A stretch of 64,000 bases of DNA from Seribacter sulfatis (GTDB taxonomy: Bacteria; Verrucomicrobiota; Verrucomicrobiia; Opitutales; Seribacteraceae). The notes beneath the pieces were generated by a model, which was not told the DNA's origin, ran no database searches, and saw only the letters and a list, made by a program, of their open reading frames with translations. The stretch lies in assembly GCF_964187635.1 (NCBI RefSeq), contig NZ_CAXLMO010000098.1, positions 30,597 through 94,596 of the forward strand, read 5' to 3'. Of the stretch, positions 1-8,302 are shown piece after piece (within the stretch, counting starts at the first letter, position 1; each line of letters begins with the position of its first letter). Position numbers and translations under genes: made by a program.

Positions 1-23
1 TAAATTTCATTACAAATAATAGT

Positions 24-665
24 TTACTTTCTGGACTTCTTTGCCACGCGAAGAGTTAAAATTGAACCCTTGTGCCCAGGTACGCTTCCCTTAATCAAAA
101 CTAAATTTTTCTCCGGTAGCACCTTAACAACTTGTAAATTCTGAGTAGTACGACTGACATCACCCATATGACCTGGCATTTTCTTATTCTTGAAGATGCG
201 ACCTGGCCACTGACAGAGACCGTAAGAACCACCTCGTCGATGGAACATAGAACCATGAGAAGCAGGACCACCTGCAAAATTCCAGCGCTTTACAACTCCC
301 TGAAAGCCTTTACCCTTAGTTTTCGAAACTACATCCACCATCTTAATTTCTTTGAAGTCCTCGACAGTAATGACATTTCCTTGCTTGAAATCGTGATCAT
401 CAGATAAGCGAATTTCTTGAGAAATTTGCTGCGCACTTACATTTGCTTTCTTAGCGTGACCTTTCTTACAAGAATTCGCCTTGTTGGGCGATTTCCCATT
501 TGGGTTGAAGCCAATCTGAATAGCAGAGTAACCATCTTTGTCCCCAGTCTTAACTTGTAAGACAGGGCAAGGACCCGCTTCAATTATCGTTACAGGGACA
601 AGATTATTGTCCGCATCATACACTTGGCTCATGCCAAGTTTTTTTCCTAGTAGTTCAAGTTTCAT
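24..665 (-). CDS. rplC: 50S ribosomal protein L3
   Basis: Ribosomal protein L3 binds 23S rRNA early in large-subunit assembly and reaches toward the peptidyl-transferase centre. The 213-residue product has the normal L3 length and opens with MKLELLGKKLGMSQVYD. The conserved loop, with GFQGVVKRW near residues 120-128 and HGSMFHRRGGS near 137-147, is intact. The basic end KKSRK closes the protein, so the gene is complete. It follows rpsJ with a 70 bp gap, the usual S10-operon order (S10, L3, then L4 beyond the window). A hairpin lies directly against its start codon, and there is no clear Shine-Dalgarno. Identification is certain. Confidence 0.98.
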   Translation of the reverse strand: MKLELLGKKLGMSQVYDADNNLVPVTIIEAGPCPVLQVKTGDKDGYSAIQIGFNPNGKSPNKANSCKKGHAKKANVSAQQISQEIRLSDDHDFKQGNVITVEDFKEIKMVDVVSKTKGKGFQGVVKRWNFAGGPASHGSMFHRRGGSYGLCQWPGRIFKNKKMPGHMGDVSRTTQNLQVVKVLPEKNLVLIKGSVPGHKGSILTLRVAKKSRK

Positions 666-666
666 T

Positions 667-711
667 CTTTAAGCGGCAGGCGGTTTTAACCATTTGAGAC
701 CTGCTTTAAAG
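667..711 (-). promoter_or_regulatory. Hairpin abutting the rplC start codon
   Basis: In the rpsJ-rplC gap, on the minus-strand transcript, CTTTAA and GCAGG (separated by one A) are exactly complementary to CCTGC and TTAAAG (separated by CGC). This gives an 11-pair stem with a small internal loop and a 19-nt apical loop. The 3' arm ends one nucleotide before the rplC AUG, so the fold would hide the ribosome landing site. There is no U-tract, so it is not a simple terminator. A translational coupling or ribosomal-protein autoregulation element is an inference from position and pairing only. Confidence 0.5.
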
Positions 712-735
712 GTTTAATTTTATAAAATAACCTAT

Positions 736-1044
736 TTATACGTTAATGTTAATTTCCACACCGGCGGGTAAATTGAGTTTTTTGAGTTCGTCCACAGTTT
801 GAACAGTGGGCTCAATTATATCAATGAGTCTTTTGTGAGTTCTTAACTCAAATTGGTCCATTGATTTCTTATCGACATGAGGAGAACGATTTACTGTGTA
901 TCTTTCAATACGTGTAGGCATAGGAATTGGTCCAGCAACTCGTGCACCAGTTCTTTTAGCCGTATCAACAATGTCTATGGCTGACTGGTCGATTACACGA
1001 TAGTCAAAGCCGCGAAGTTTAATGCGTATGCGCTGTCCGTTCAT
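736..1044 (-). CDS. rpsJ: 30S ribosomal protein S10 (NusE)
   Basis: S10 is a small-subunit head protein. As NusE it also bridges NusG/NusB to transcribing RNA polymerase. The 102-residue protein is family length and carries the typical opening QRIRIKLRGFDYRVID, the loop around GPIPMPTRIERYTVNRSPH (residues 38-57) and the ending LPAGVEININV. It lies 16 bp downstream of fusA on the same strand, so str and S10 operons are joined here. No Shine-Dalgarno is visible upstream. Certain. Confidence 0.98.
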   Translation of the reverse strand: MNGQRIRIKLRGFDYRVIDQSAIDIVDTAKRTGARVAGPIPMPTRIERYTVNRSPHVDKKSMDQFELRTHKRLIDIIEPTVQTVDELKKLNLPAGVEININV

Positions 1045-1060
1045 CTATAAATTGAGTATA

Positions 1061-3217
1061 TTATGTTCTTGCAGGTTCCCTGCTTAAAGTTTCGACAATT
1101 GATTGCACAAGACTTTGGGGTACTTGCTCAAAATGGGATGGTGTCATGGAATAATCTGCTCTGCCTGAAGAAAGGGATCGCATATCAGTAGAATAACCAA
1201 ACATGTTTTCAAGGGGTACAAATGCTTGTATGATGCAAGCATTTCCGCGAGATTCCATTCCTTGAATTTGACCGCGCCTACGATTCAAATCACCCATTAG
1301 TTCACCTTGATATTCTTCAGGCGTGGATACTTCAACCTGCATGATCGGCTCAAGCAAAATAGGATTGGCATTTTTCATCGCGTCTTTAAATGCAAATATA
1401 CCAGCCATTTTAAATGCCATTTCAGAGGAATCAACATCATGGAAAGAGCCGTCTACAAGGGTAATTTTGAAATCAATTACTGGATACCCAGCAACTACAC
1501 CTGAAAGTGCTGCCTCTTTAATACCATCGAAAGTGGGTTTAATAAATTCTTTAGGAATAGATCCACCTACGATCTTATTTTCGAGTTCGACACCCTTACC
1601 CTTTTCGAGGGGTTCCATTTTAATAACTGCATGACCATACTGACCACGTCCGCCAGACTGACGAATAAATTTACCATTTCCATCAGAAGGTTTAAGCATG
1701 GTTTCGCGATATGCAATTTGAGGCTTACCGGCATTTGCATCTACCTTAAACTCACGAAAAAGACGATCACGAATGATTTCAAGGTGAAGTTCGCCCATAC
1801 CGGAAATAATCGTTTGTCCAGTTTCTTCGTTAGTGGAAAGTCCGAAAGTAGGATCTTCTTCCGCCAATCGTTGCAATCCAATTCCCATTCTCTCTTGATC
1901 GGCTTTGGTAGCTGGTTCGATCGACATGGAAATAACAGGTTCCGGAAAACTGGGTGGCTCCAATCGCAAATCCAAATCCTTGTCCGCAAGAGTATCACCT
2001 GTAACAACATCTTTAACACCAATGAGTGCACAAATATCACCTGAATAAGCAACATCAATATCTTCACGGTCGTTTGCCTTCATAACCATAAGTCGAGAAA
2101 CACGTTCACTTTTACGAGTCCTGGGATTATACAGACTAGAACCTTTTTTTAATGTTCCCTGATATATTCTATAAAATACTAATTTTCCAACATAAGGATC
2201 GGACATTAGCTTGAAAGCAAGTCCAGCAACTTTAGCACTGTCGTTGGGAGCAACCTCTACCGCATTTTCATCTGAATCCTCTCCCTTCATTGGGGGAAGG
2301 TCAAGGGGACTGGGTAAGTAGTCAACCACAGCATCCATGAGCATTTGAACGCCTTTATTTTTAAATGCACTACCAGGAATAACGCCAATAAATTTCAAGG
2401 AGAGTGTGGCTTTTCTGATACCTAACTTAAATTCGGCTTCTGAAATTTCTTCACCATCTAAATATTTATTTGCAATATCATCACTAAAATCAGAAACGGC
2501 TTCTAGTAAAGCTTCGCGATACTCGTCAGCTAAATCTTTAAGGTCAGCGGGAATTTCTTCCACTGTAAAGCGAACACCTGATTCATCAGTTTCGTCATAA
2601 ATATACGCAACCATCTTGACCAAATCAACAAGACCTCGAAAGTTTTCTTCTGCACCAATTGCTAAAAACAATGGATGTGCATTTGCACCCAGCTTGTCTC
2701 TCATACTAGTGACAGCAGCTAAGAAATTGGAACCCATACGGTCCATTTTATTAATAAAGCCAAGACGAGGTACATTGTACTTGTCCATTTGCCTCCAAAC
2801 TGTCTCAGACTGCGGTTGTACACCCTCCACTGAAGTAAATACACCGATTGCACCATCTAAAACTCGTAAGGATCTTTCCACCTCGGCCGTAAAATCTACG
2901 TGGCCGGGCGTATCGATTATATTGATGCGATGAGGTATTGTAGCAAAAGGTCCCTCGGAAGTAGTCCATCCACATGAAATTGCGGCGGAAGTAATTGTAA
3001 TTCCACGCTCACGCTCTTGCTCCATCCAATCTGTGGTTGCACCACCATCGTGAACTTCACCAATTTTGTGAACAACGCCAGAATAAAATAAAACACGCTC
3101 AGTACAAGTTGTTTTACCTGCATCGATATGTGCTGCTATCCCAATATTACGGGTATGCTCTAAAAGGGATGGGCGACTTTCAGAGTTCGCTGAAGAAAAA
3201 TTTTCGTTATTACTCAT
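1061..3217 (-). CDS. fusA: Elongation factor G
   Basis: EF-G is the GTPase that moves tRNAs and mRNA through the ribosome after peptide transfer and splits ribosomes together with RRF. The 718 residues match a full five-domain EF-G. The P-loop AHIDAGKT is at 29-36, switch I ends in RGITI (70-74), G3 DTPGH is at 101-105 and G4 NKMD at 155-158. Domain IV is present, with GQYGHAVIK in its second half. It sits between rpsG (15 bp gap) and rpsJ (16 bp gap) as in classical str operons. The leader TAAGTATAATTTTTCTCA has no Shine-Dalgarno. The short serine/asparagine-rich N-terminal extension before SLLEHTRNIG is ordinary. Confidence 0.98.
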   Translation of the reverse strand: MSNNENFSSANSESRPSLLEHTRNIGIAAHIDAGKTTCTERVLFYSGVVHKIGEVHDGGATTDWMEQERERGITITSAAISCGWTTSEGPFATIPHRINIIDTPGHVDFTAEVERSLRVLDGAIGVFTSVEGVQPQSETVWRQMDKYNVPRLGFINKMDRMGSNFLAAVTSMRDKLGANAHPLFLAIGAEENFRGLVDLVKMVAYIYDETDESGVRFTVEEIPADLKDLADEYREALLEAVSDFSDDIANKYLDGEEISEAEFKLGIRKATLSLKFIGVIPGSAFKNKGVQMLMDAVVDYLPSPLDLPPMKGEDSDENAVEVAPNDSAKVAGLAFKLMSDPYVGKLVFYRIYQGTLKKGSSLYNPRTRKSERVSRLMVMKANDREDIDVAYSGDICALIGVKDVVTGDTLADKDLDLRLEPPSFPEPVISMSIEPATKADQERMGIGLQRLAEEDPTFGLSTNEETGQTIISGMGELHLEIIRDRLFREFKVDANAGKPQIAYRETMLKPSDGNGKFIRQSGGRGQYGHAVIKMEPLEKGKGVELENKIVGGSIPKEFIKPTFDGIKEAALSGVVAGYPVIDFKITLVDGSFHDVDSSEMAFKMAGIFAFKDAMKNANPILLEPIMQVEVSTPEEYQGELMGDLNRRRGQIQGMESRGNACIIQAFVPLENMFGYSTDMRSLSSGRADYSMTPSHFEQVPQSLVQSIVETLSREPART

Positions 3218-3232
3218 TGAGAAAAATTATAC

Positions 3233-3706
3233 TTACCAACGTAAGTGAGCAAACGCACGATTTGCTTGTGCCATTTTATGAGTTTCCTCACGCTTTTTTA
3301 CAACAGATCCAGTGTTATTGTAGGCATCTATTAATTCGTTGGCTAACGAATCTGCCATAGGTGCACCTTTTTTAGCACTGGCAGCTTTTACTACCCAACG
3401 AAATGCAAGGCTTTGCTGACGCTCAAAAGGAACTTCGATAGGTACTTGGTAAGTGGCCCCCCCAACTCGTCGACTTTTCACTTCGATCTTGGGGCGAATA
3501 TTCTCCAGTGCACCCAAAACTAAATCAACAGGATTTCCTTTTTCAAGCTTCTCTGCCATTTTCTCAATCGCACCATAAACTATTCGTTGAGCCACTGTTT
3601 TTTTTCCACTCTGCATTACTGCGTTAACGAGGGTACTTACAAGGGGGCTTCCGTGCCTTGGGTCTGGACGGGATGGTCTTTTAACTGCTTTTCGTCTGCG
3701 TGACAT
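3233..3706 (-). CDS. rpsG: 30S ribosomal protein S7
   Basis: S7 initiates assembly of the 30S head and contacts the E-site tRNA. The 157-residue product begins MSRRRKAVKRPSRPDPRHGS and has the conserved stretch VGGATYQVPIEV. It ends HKMAQANRAFAHLRW, which is typical of S7. It lies 9 bp behind rpsL. The start has one of the few clear Shine-Dalgarno sequences in the window: AGGAG at 3713-3717, 6 nt from the ATG and overlapping the rpsL stop, which suggests translational coupling to rpsL. Certain. Confidence 0.98.
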   Translation of the reverse strand: MSRRRKAVKRPSRPDPRHGSPLVSTLVNAVMQSGKKTVAQRIVYGAIEKMAEKLEKGNPVDLVLGALENIRPKIEVKSRRVGGATYQVPIEVPFERQQSLAFRWVVKAASAKKGAPMADSLANELIDAYNNTGSVVKKREETHKMAQANRAFAHLRW

Positions 3707-3715
3707 AATAAACTC

Positions 3716-4090
3716 CTACTTTCTTGGGCGTTTTACGCCGTATTTAGAACGACTGCGTCGTCTTTTTTCTACACCCTGGCAATCTAGCGTCCCTCTTACA
3801 ATATGATACCTAACACCATTCAAATCTTTTACACGACCACCTCGAAGCAATACAATACTGTGTTCTTGTAAATTATGACCTTCATCAGGTATGTAAGCAA
3901 TCACTTCATGTCCTGTTGTTAGTCTAACTTTCGCAACTTTACGTATTGCGGAATTTGGCTTCTTTGGAGTTCTAGTAGTAACCTGAACGCATACACCTCT
4001 TCTGAAAGGACATGCTTTAAGTGCGGGTGACTTAGTCTTTGCTTTTTGAGGGCGACGACCTTTTCGAACTAATTGATTTATTGTGGGCAT
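3716..4090 (-). CDS. rpsL: 30S ribosomal protein S12
   Basis: S12 sits at the decoding centre and governs accuracy. Its 124 residues match the family. The streptomycin-determining motifs TPKKPNSA and RGGRVKDLNGVRYH carry the usual lysine and aspartate, so no classical resistance substitution is visible. The protein ends KYGVKRPRK. The gene follows rpoC by 83 bp and precedes rpsG by 9 bp. In this genome the rplKAJL-rpoBC block runs straight into the str block. The leader before the ATG has no Shine-Dalgarno. Confidence 0.98.
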   Translation of the reverse strand: MPTINQLVRKGRRPQKAKTKSPALKACPFRRGVCVQVTTRTPKKPNSAIRKVAKVRLTTGHEVIAYIPDEGHNLQEHSIVLLRGGRVKDLNGVRYHIVRGTLDCQGVEKRRRSRSKYGVKRPRK

Positions 4091-4173
4091 GGAGTAGATT
4101 TTTGAGGAAAAGTTGGTTAAAGTAACAGGTTTTTCTGTTTTCTCAAGTTTTATTTATTAATGTGAAGAAATAA

Positions 4174-7100
4174 TTAGGCAATTTTATCTTCCGTCTTAGC
4201 CTGACCGAGAGTATCTATCTTAAGTCTACGCCATTTTGGTAGACCAGTTCCTGCCGGAATTAAATGTCCCATGATGACATTTTCCTTAAATCCTTTTAAG
4301 TCATCAATTTTGCCAAGTGTTGCAGCGTTCGTTAGAACTCGAGTGGTTTCTTGGAACGAAGCAGCAGAAATAAAACTGTCAGTTTCTAATGAAGCTTTAG
4401 TAATTCCTAAAAGAATCGGTTCTCCTTCAGCTGGCTTACCTCCTTTTTCAGAAATATCTTCATTCGAATTCATAAAGGCGAATCGATCTATTTGATCACC
4501 CCAGAAAAACTCGGTATCACCTGGATCCGTAATACGAACCTTGAAAAGCATTCTTGATATTATTACCTCTAGGTGCTTATCGTTAATTGTAACTCCCTGA
4601 AGACGGTAAACCTTTTGGATCTCCTCAATTAAATATTCTTGGACTGCAGATGGTCCTAGAATCTCTAGAATTTCATGGGGATCTTTGGCTCCCTCAGTGA
4701 TTAACTGCCCTTTTTGAGCAAAATCTCCTGGTTGAACCAATACATGTTTTCCGTGGGGAATTAAATGTTCTTCGACCTGACCAGATTCTTCGTTCGTTAC
4801 GAGTAGTCTCTTTTTAGATCGTAATGTACCAGCTTCTGACACAATGCCATCTATTTTAGCCATTTGCCCAACATTTCCCTCCTTGGGCCGACGTGCTTCA
4901 AAAAGCTCTGCTACCCGTGGAAGTCCACCGGTAATGTCTTGTGTCTTCGAGGCTTGTCGTGGAGTCTTAGCAATAATTGAACCCGCATCTATCCTAGTTC
5001 CTTCATCAACCGCAACTTGTGCACCCGTTGGTACAGAATAGGTAGCAATTGGATTGCCTTTGGAGTCTTTAACAATCACTTGGGGATTCAAATCTTCCTT
5101 ATGCTCAATCACAACCATCGATCGTCCACCGGATGCGTCCCTTTCGACTTTTGTAGTCACACCTGGAAGCATGTCCTCGAAGGAGATAACGCCTTTTTTC
5201 TCGGAAAGAATAGGTATATTGTAGGGATCCCACTGAGCCAATAATGCCTCGTCTTCTACTGGGTCACTGTCTTTAAAGTGCAACAATGCACCAGCGGGTA
5301 TTGGGTAATCATCTACAATTCGATCATCTTCATCCAAAACTTGGATAGATCCTGTCTTATTTAAAGTCACCTGCTGGTCATTTGCAAGAGTTACCAATCG
5401 TAAGCCCTTGAAGCGAAGTTTTCCAGCTTTTCTAACATTGATAACCGGATCTTCTCTTCCCGCACTTGCGATTCCCCCAATATGAAATGTCCTCATCGTA
5501 AGTTGAGTACCAGGTTCTCCAATAGATTGTGCTGCAATAATACCAACGGACGAACCTTCCTTCACTAAACTATTAGTAGATGGATCGGTACCGTACTCTA
5601 GGGCTGTTAAACCGTTTTTAATTCGACTGGAAAGCGGTGACATTACTTTCACCCGTGTGATACCGAGGGCATCAATATCGGAAGCAATCTCTTCCGTTAT
5701 TAAAGATCCAGAAGGAATTACAATTTCACTAGGATTAGATGGATTATTAATATCATCCGTAGAATATCTACCGATGATACGATCTCTAAGGGGAACAATC
5801 TCATTATCTCCCTCCATGATAGCCTTCTTGACTACTCCGTCTCGACGGTCATCGTCATCACAAACGATAATACAATCCATCGCAACATCACATAATTTAC
5901 GGGTCAAATAACCCGCGTCAGCGGTCTTCAAAGCAGTATCTGCTAACCCCTTACGAGCACCATGTGTGGACATAAAATATTCAAGGACCGACAAGCCTTC
6001 CCTAAAGGATGCTAAAATTGGCTGCTCAATGATCTCACCAGAGGGCTTTGCCATTAAACCACGCATTCCACACAACTGTCGAACTTGTTGGCGATTTCCC
6101 CGTGCACCTGAATCCATCATCAGGTAAACTGGATTGATCGTATCTTTTCCGAGATTTTCGTCTAGGCAAGTGAATACTTCTTTAGCGATATCATCCGTTG
6201 CGGTAGTCCATACATCGATAATCTTATTGTGTCTCTCACCTCGGGTAATAATACCCTTCTTAAATTGGTCTTCAACCTTATCGATTTCCTTACGAGCAAC
6301 AGCAATTCTCTGCTTTTTCTCGGGTGGAATAATCATGTCAAAAATTCCAATCGAGATACCTGCTTTGGTAGCCATGTCAAATCCCATTTCCTTCAGTCGG
6401 TCAAGAGATTCAATTGTCTCTTCTTTACCTCGATTACGAAATGTTTCTAAGATAAGGTTACCTAAATCTCCCTTAAGTGCAGGTTGATTAAAGAAACCTA
6501 ATTCATCAGGCCAAATGGTATTAAATAAAACACGACCTACTGTTGTACGAACAACGCTTTTTTTGGTTATTCCAAATAAAGATTCTTTACCTTTATCCGG
6601 ATTTTTCATGTCTATCCAATCGTGTAAGGTTAGAACTCCAACATGTAATGCGCTTAATGCTTCCTCCAAACAACCAATAAGAGGTACACGTTGACCTTCC
6701 TTTGGTTCTGTCTTGGGGTTCATTGTCAGGAAATAGGAACCCAAAACAATATCCTGAGAAGGTGTAAGTATAGGCTTTCCACTCGAAGGAGAGAAAATAT
6801 TGTGTGTCGCCATCATCAACAGTTTAGCCTCCATGACTGCCTCCACTGAAAGGGGAACATGGACTGCCATTTGATCACCATCAAAGTCTGCATTGTATGC
6901 AGTACAAACTAACGGGTGCACTCGGATCGCATTTCCTTCGATCAAAACGGGTTCAAAAGCCTGAATCGATAATCGGTGGAGGGTAGGGGCACGGTTCAAG
7001 AGAACGGGATGGCCTTTGGTAACTTCTTCCAGAATGTCCCAAACTTCAGGAGAGCGACTCTCAATCATCTTCCTCGCTCCGCGAACAGTATGAACAAAAC

Positions 7101-8265
7101 CAAGTTCTTTCAATCTACGAATGATAAATGGCTCAAATAGAATTAATGCCATTTTCTTAGGAAGTCCACATTGATGCAACTTCAACTCAGGTCCAATAAC
7201 AATAACCGACCGTCCCGAGTAATCCACCCGTTTTCCAAGAAGATTTTGCCGAAATCGACCCTGCTTACCCTTCAGCATGTCACTCAATGACTTAAGTGCA
7301 CGATTTCCAGAACCTGTAATCGCTCTTCCATGCCTACCGTTATCAAAAAGTGCATCTACCGCTTCCTGCAACATCCGCTTTTCATTATGGATGATTACAT
7401 CAGGCGTCTTAAGTTGGAGAAGATTTTTAAGGCGGTTGTTTCGGTTAATGACACGACGATACAAGTCATTGAGATCACTTGTTGCAAATCGGCCACCTTC
7501 TAATGGAACGAGTGGACGAAGATCGGGTGGAATAACAGGAATACTATCTAAAACCATCCATTCAGGTGAAGCACCTGAGTGTAAGAAACCTTGGGTAACT
7601 TTTAATCTACTAGAAAGCTTTTTCTTAATTTGCTTCGACTTGGTGTCATGCATTTGATCATAAAGATCCTCTAATTCTTCTTCCAAGTTTATGCGACCTA
7701 AGACATCACGAACCGCTTCAGCACCCATTTTCGCCTCGAACTCGTCTCCGAACTCATCCTGGGCTTCTCGGAATTCCTTGTCAGAGAGCAATTGTTTTTC
7801 TTCCAAAGGAGTACTACCTGGGTCGGTCACCATGTACTGCTCATAATAAAGAACTCTTTCTAAACTCTTAGCTGTCATGTTGAGCATTAATCCCAACCTG
7901 CTTGGCATACTCTTAAGGAACCAAATGTGGGAAACAGGAACTGCTAATTCTATGTGTCCCATGCGATCACGGCGAACTCGTGAAACGGTAACTTCCACCC
8001 CGCAACGATCACAAACTACACCTTTGTATTTGATGCGCTTGTACTTACCACATGCACATTCATAATCCCGGACAGGGCCAAAAATTTTCTGACAAAACAA
8101 TCCACCTGGCTCAGGCTTAAATGTTCTGTAATTAATTGTTTCCGGATTTTTAACTTCTCCTTTAGACCAAGATCTTATTACATCTGGAGAGGCTACTGTT
8201 ATGGAAACCCGATCCATGGGTCCAACTTCCACACCTAGTGCTTCATTTACTGCTTCAACGCTCAT
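4174..8265 (-). CDS. rpoC: DNA-directed RNA polymerase subunit beta'
   Basis: This is the largest RNA polymerase subunit. It carries the catalytic magnesium in the motif NADFDGDQMAVH and forms the clamp. The N-terminal zinc ribbon (CACG...CDRCG, about residues 70-90) is present. Bridge-helix and trigger-loop sequences (GEPGTQLTMRTFHIGG) are intact. At 1,363 residues it is close to other Gram-negative beta' chains, with no split or intein. It begins 37 bp after rpoB. The leader has only a weak GG-containing Shine-Dalgarno. Certain. Confidence 0.99.
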   Translation of the reverse strand: MSVEAVNEALGVEVGPMDRVSITVASPDVIRSWSKGEVKNPETINYRTFKPEPGGLFCQKIFGPVRDYECACGKYKRIKYKGVVCDRCGVEVTVSRVRRDRMGHIELAVPVSHIWFLKSMPSRLGLMLNMTAKSLERVLYYEQYMVTDPGSTPLEEKQLLSDKEFREAQDEFGDEFEAKMGAEAVRDVLGRINLEEELEDLYDQMHDTKSKQIKKKLSSRLKVTQGFLHSGASPEWMVLDSIPVIPPDLRPLVPLEGGRFATSDLNDLYRRVINRNNRLKNLLQLKTPDVIIHNEKRMLQEAVDALFDNGRHGRAITGSGNRALKSLSDMLKGKQGRFRQNLLGKRVDYSGRSVIVIGPELKLHQCGLPKKMALILFEPFIIRRLKELGFVHTVRGARKMIESRSPEVWDILEEVTKGHPVLLNRAPTLHRLSIQAFEPVLIEGNAIRVHPLVCTAYNADFDGDQMAVHVPLSVEAVMEAKLLMMATHNIFSPSSGKPILTPSQDIVLGSYFLTMNPKTEPKEGQRVPLIGCLEEALSALHVGVLTLHDWIDMKNPDKGKESLFGITKKSVVRTTVGRVLFNTIWPDELGFFNQPALKGDLGNLILETFRNRGKEETIESLDRLKEMGFDMATKAGISIGIFDMIIPPEKKQRIAVARKEIDKVEDQFKKGIITRGERHNKIIDVWTTATDDIAKEVFTCLDENLGKDTINPVYLMMDSGARGNRQQVRQLCGMRGLMAKPSGEIIEQPILASFREGLSVLEYFMSTHGARKGLADTALKTADAGYLTRKLCDVAMDCIIVCDDDDRRDGVVKKAIMEGDNEIVPLRDRIIGRYSTDDINNPSNPSEIVIPSGSLITEEIASDIDALGITRVKVMSPLSSRIKNGLTALEYGTDPSTNSLVKEGSSVGIIAAQSIGEPGTQLTMRTFHIGGIASAGREDPVINVRKAGKLRFKGLRLVTLANDQQVTLNKTGSIQVLDEDDRIVDDYPIPAGALLHFKDSDPVEDEALLAQWDPYNIPILSEKKGVISFEDMLPGVTTKVERDASGGRSMVVIEHKEDLNPQVIVKDSKGNPIATYSVPTGAQVAVDEGTRIDAGSIIAKTPRQASKTQDITGGLPRVAELFEARRPKEGNVGQMAKIDGIVSEAGTLRSKKRLLVTNEESGQVEEHLIPHGKHVLVQPGDFAQKGQLITEGAKDPHEILEILGPSAVQEYLIEEIQKVYRLQGVTINDKHLEVIISRMLFKVRITDPGDTEFFWGDQIDRFAFMNSNEDISEKGGKPAEGEPILLGITKASLETDSFISAASFQETTRVLTNAATLGKIDDLKGFKENVIMGHLIPAGTGLPKWRRLKIDTLGQAKTEDKIA

Positions 8266-8302
8266 GATTTACCTTTTCGAGGGGTTATTTAAAATATTTA
8301 TT

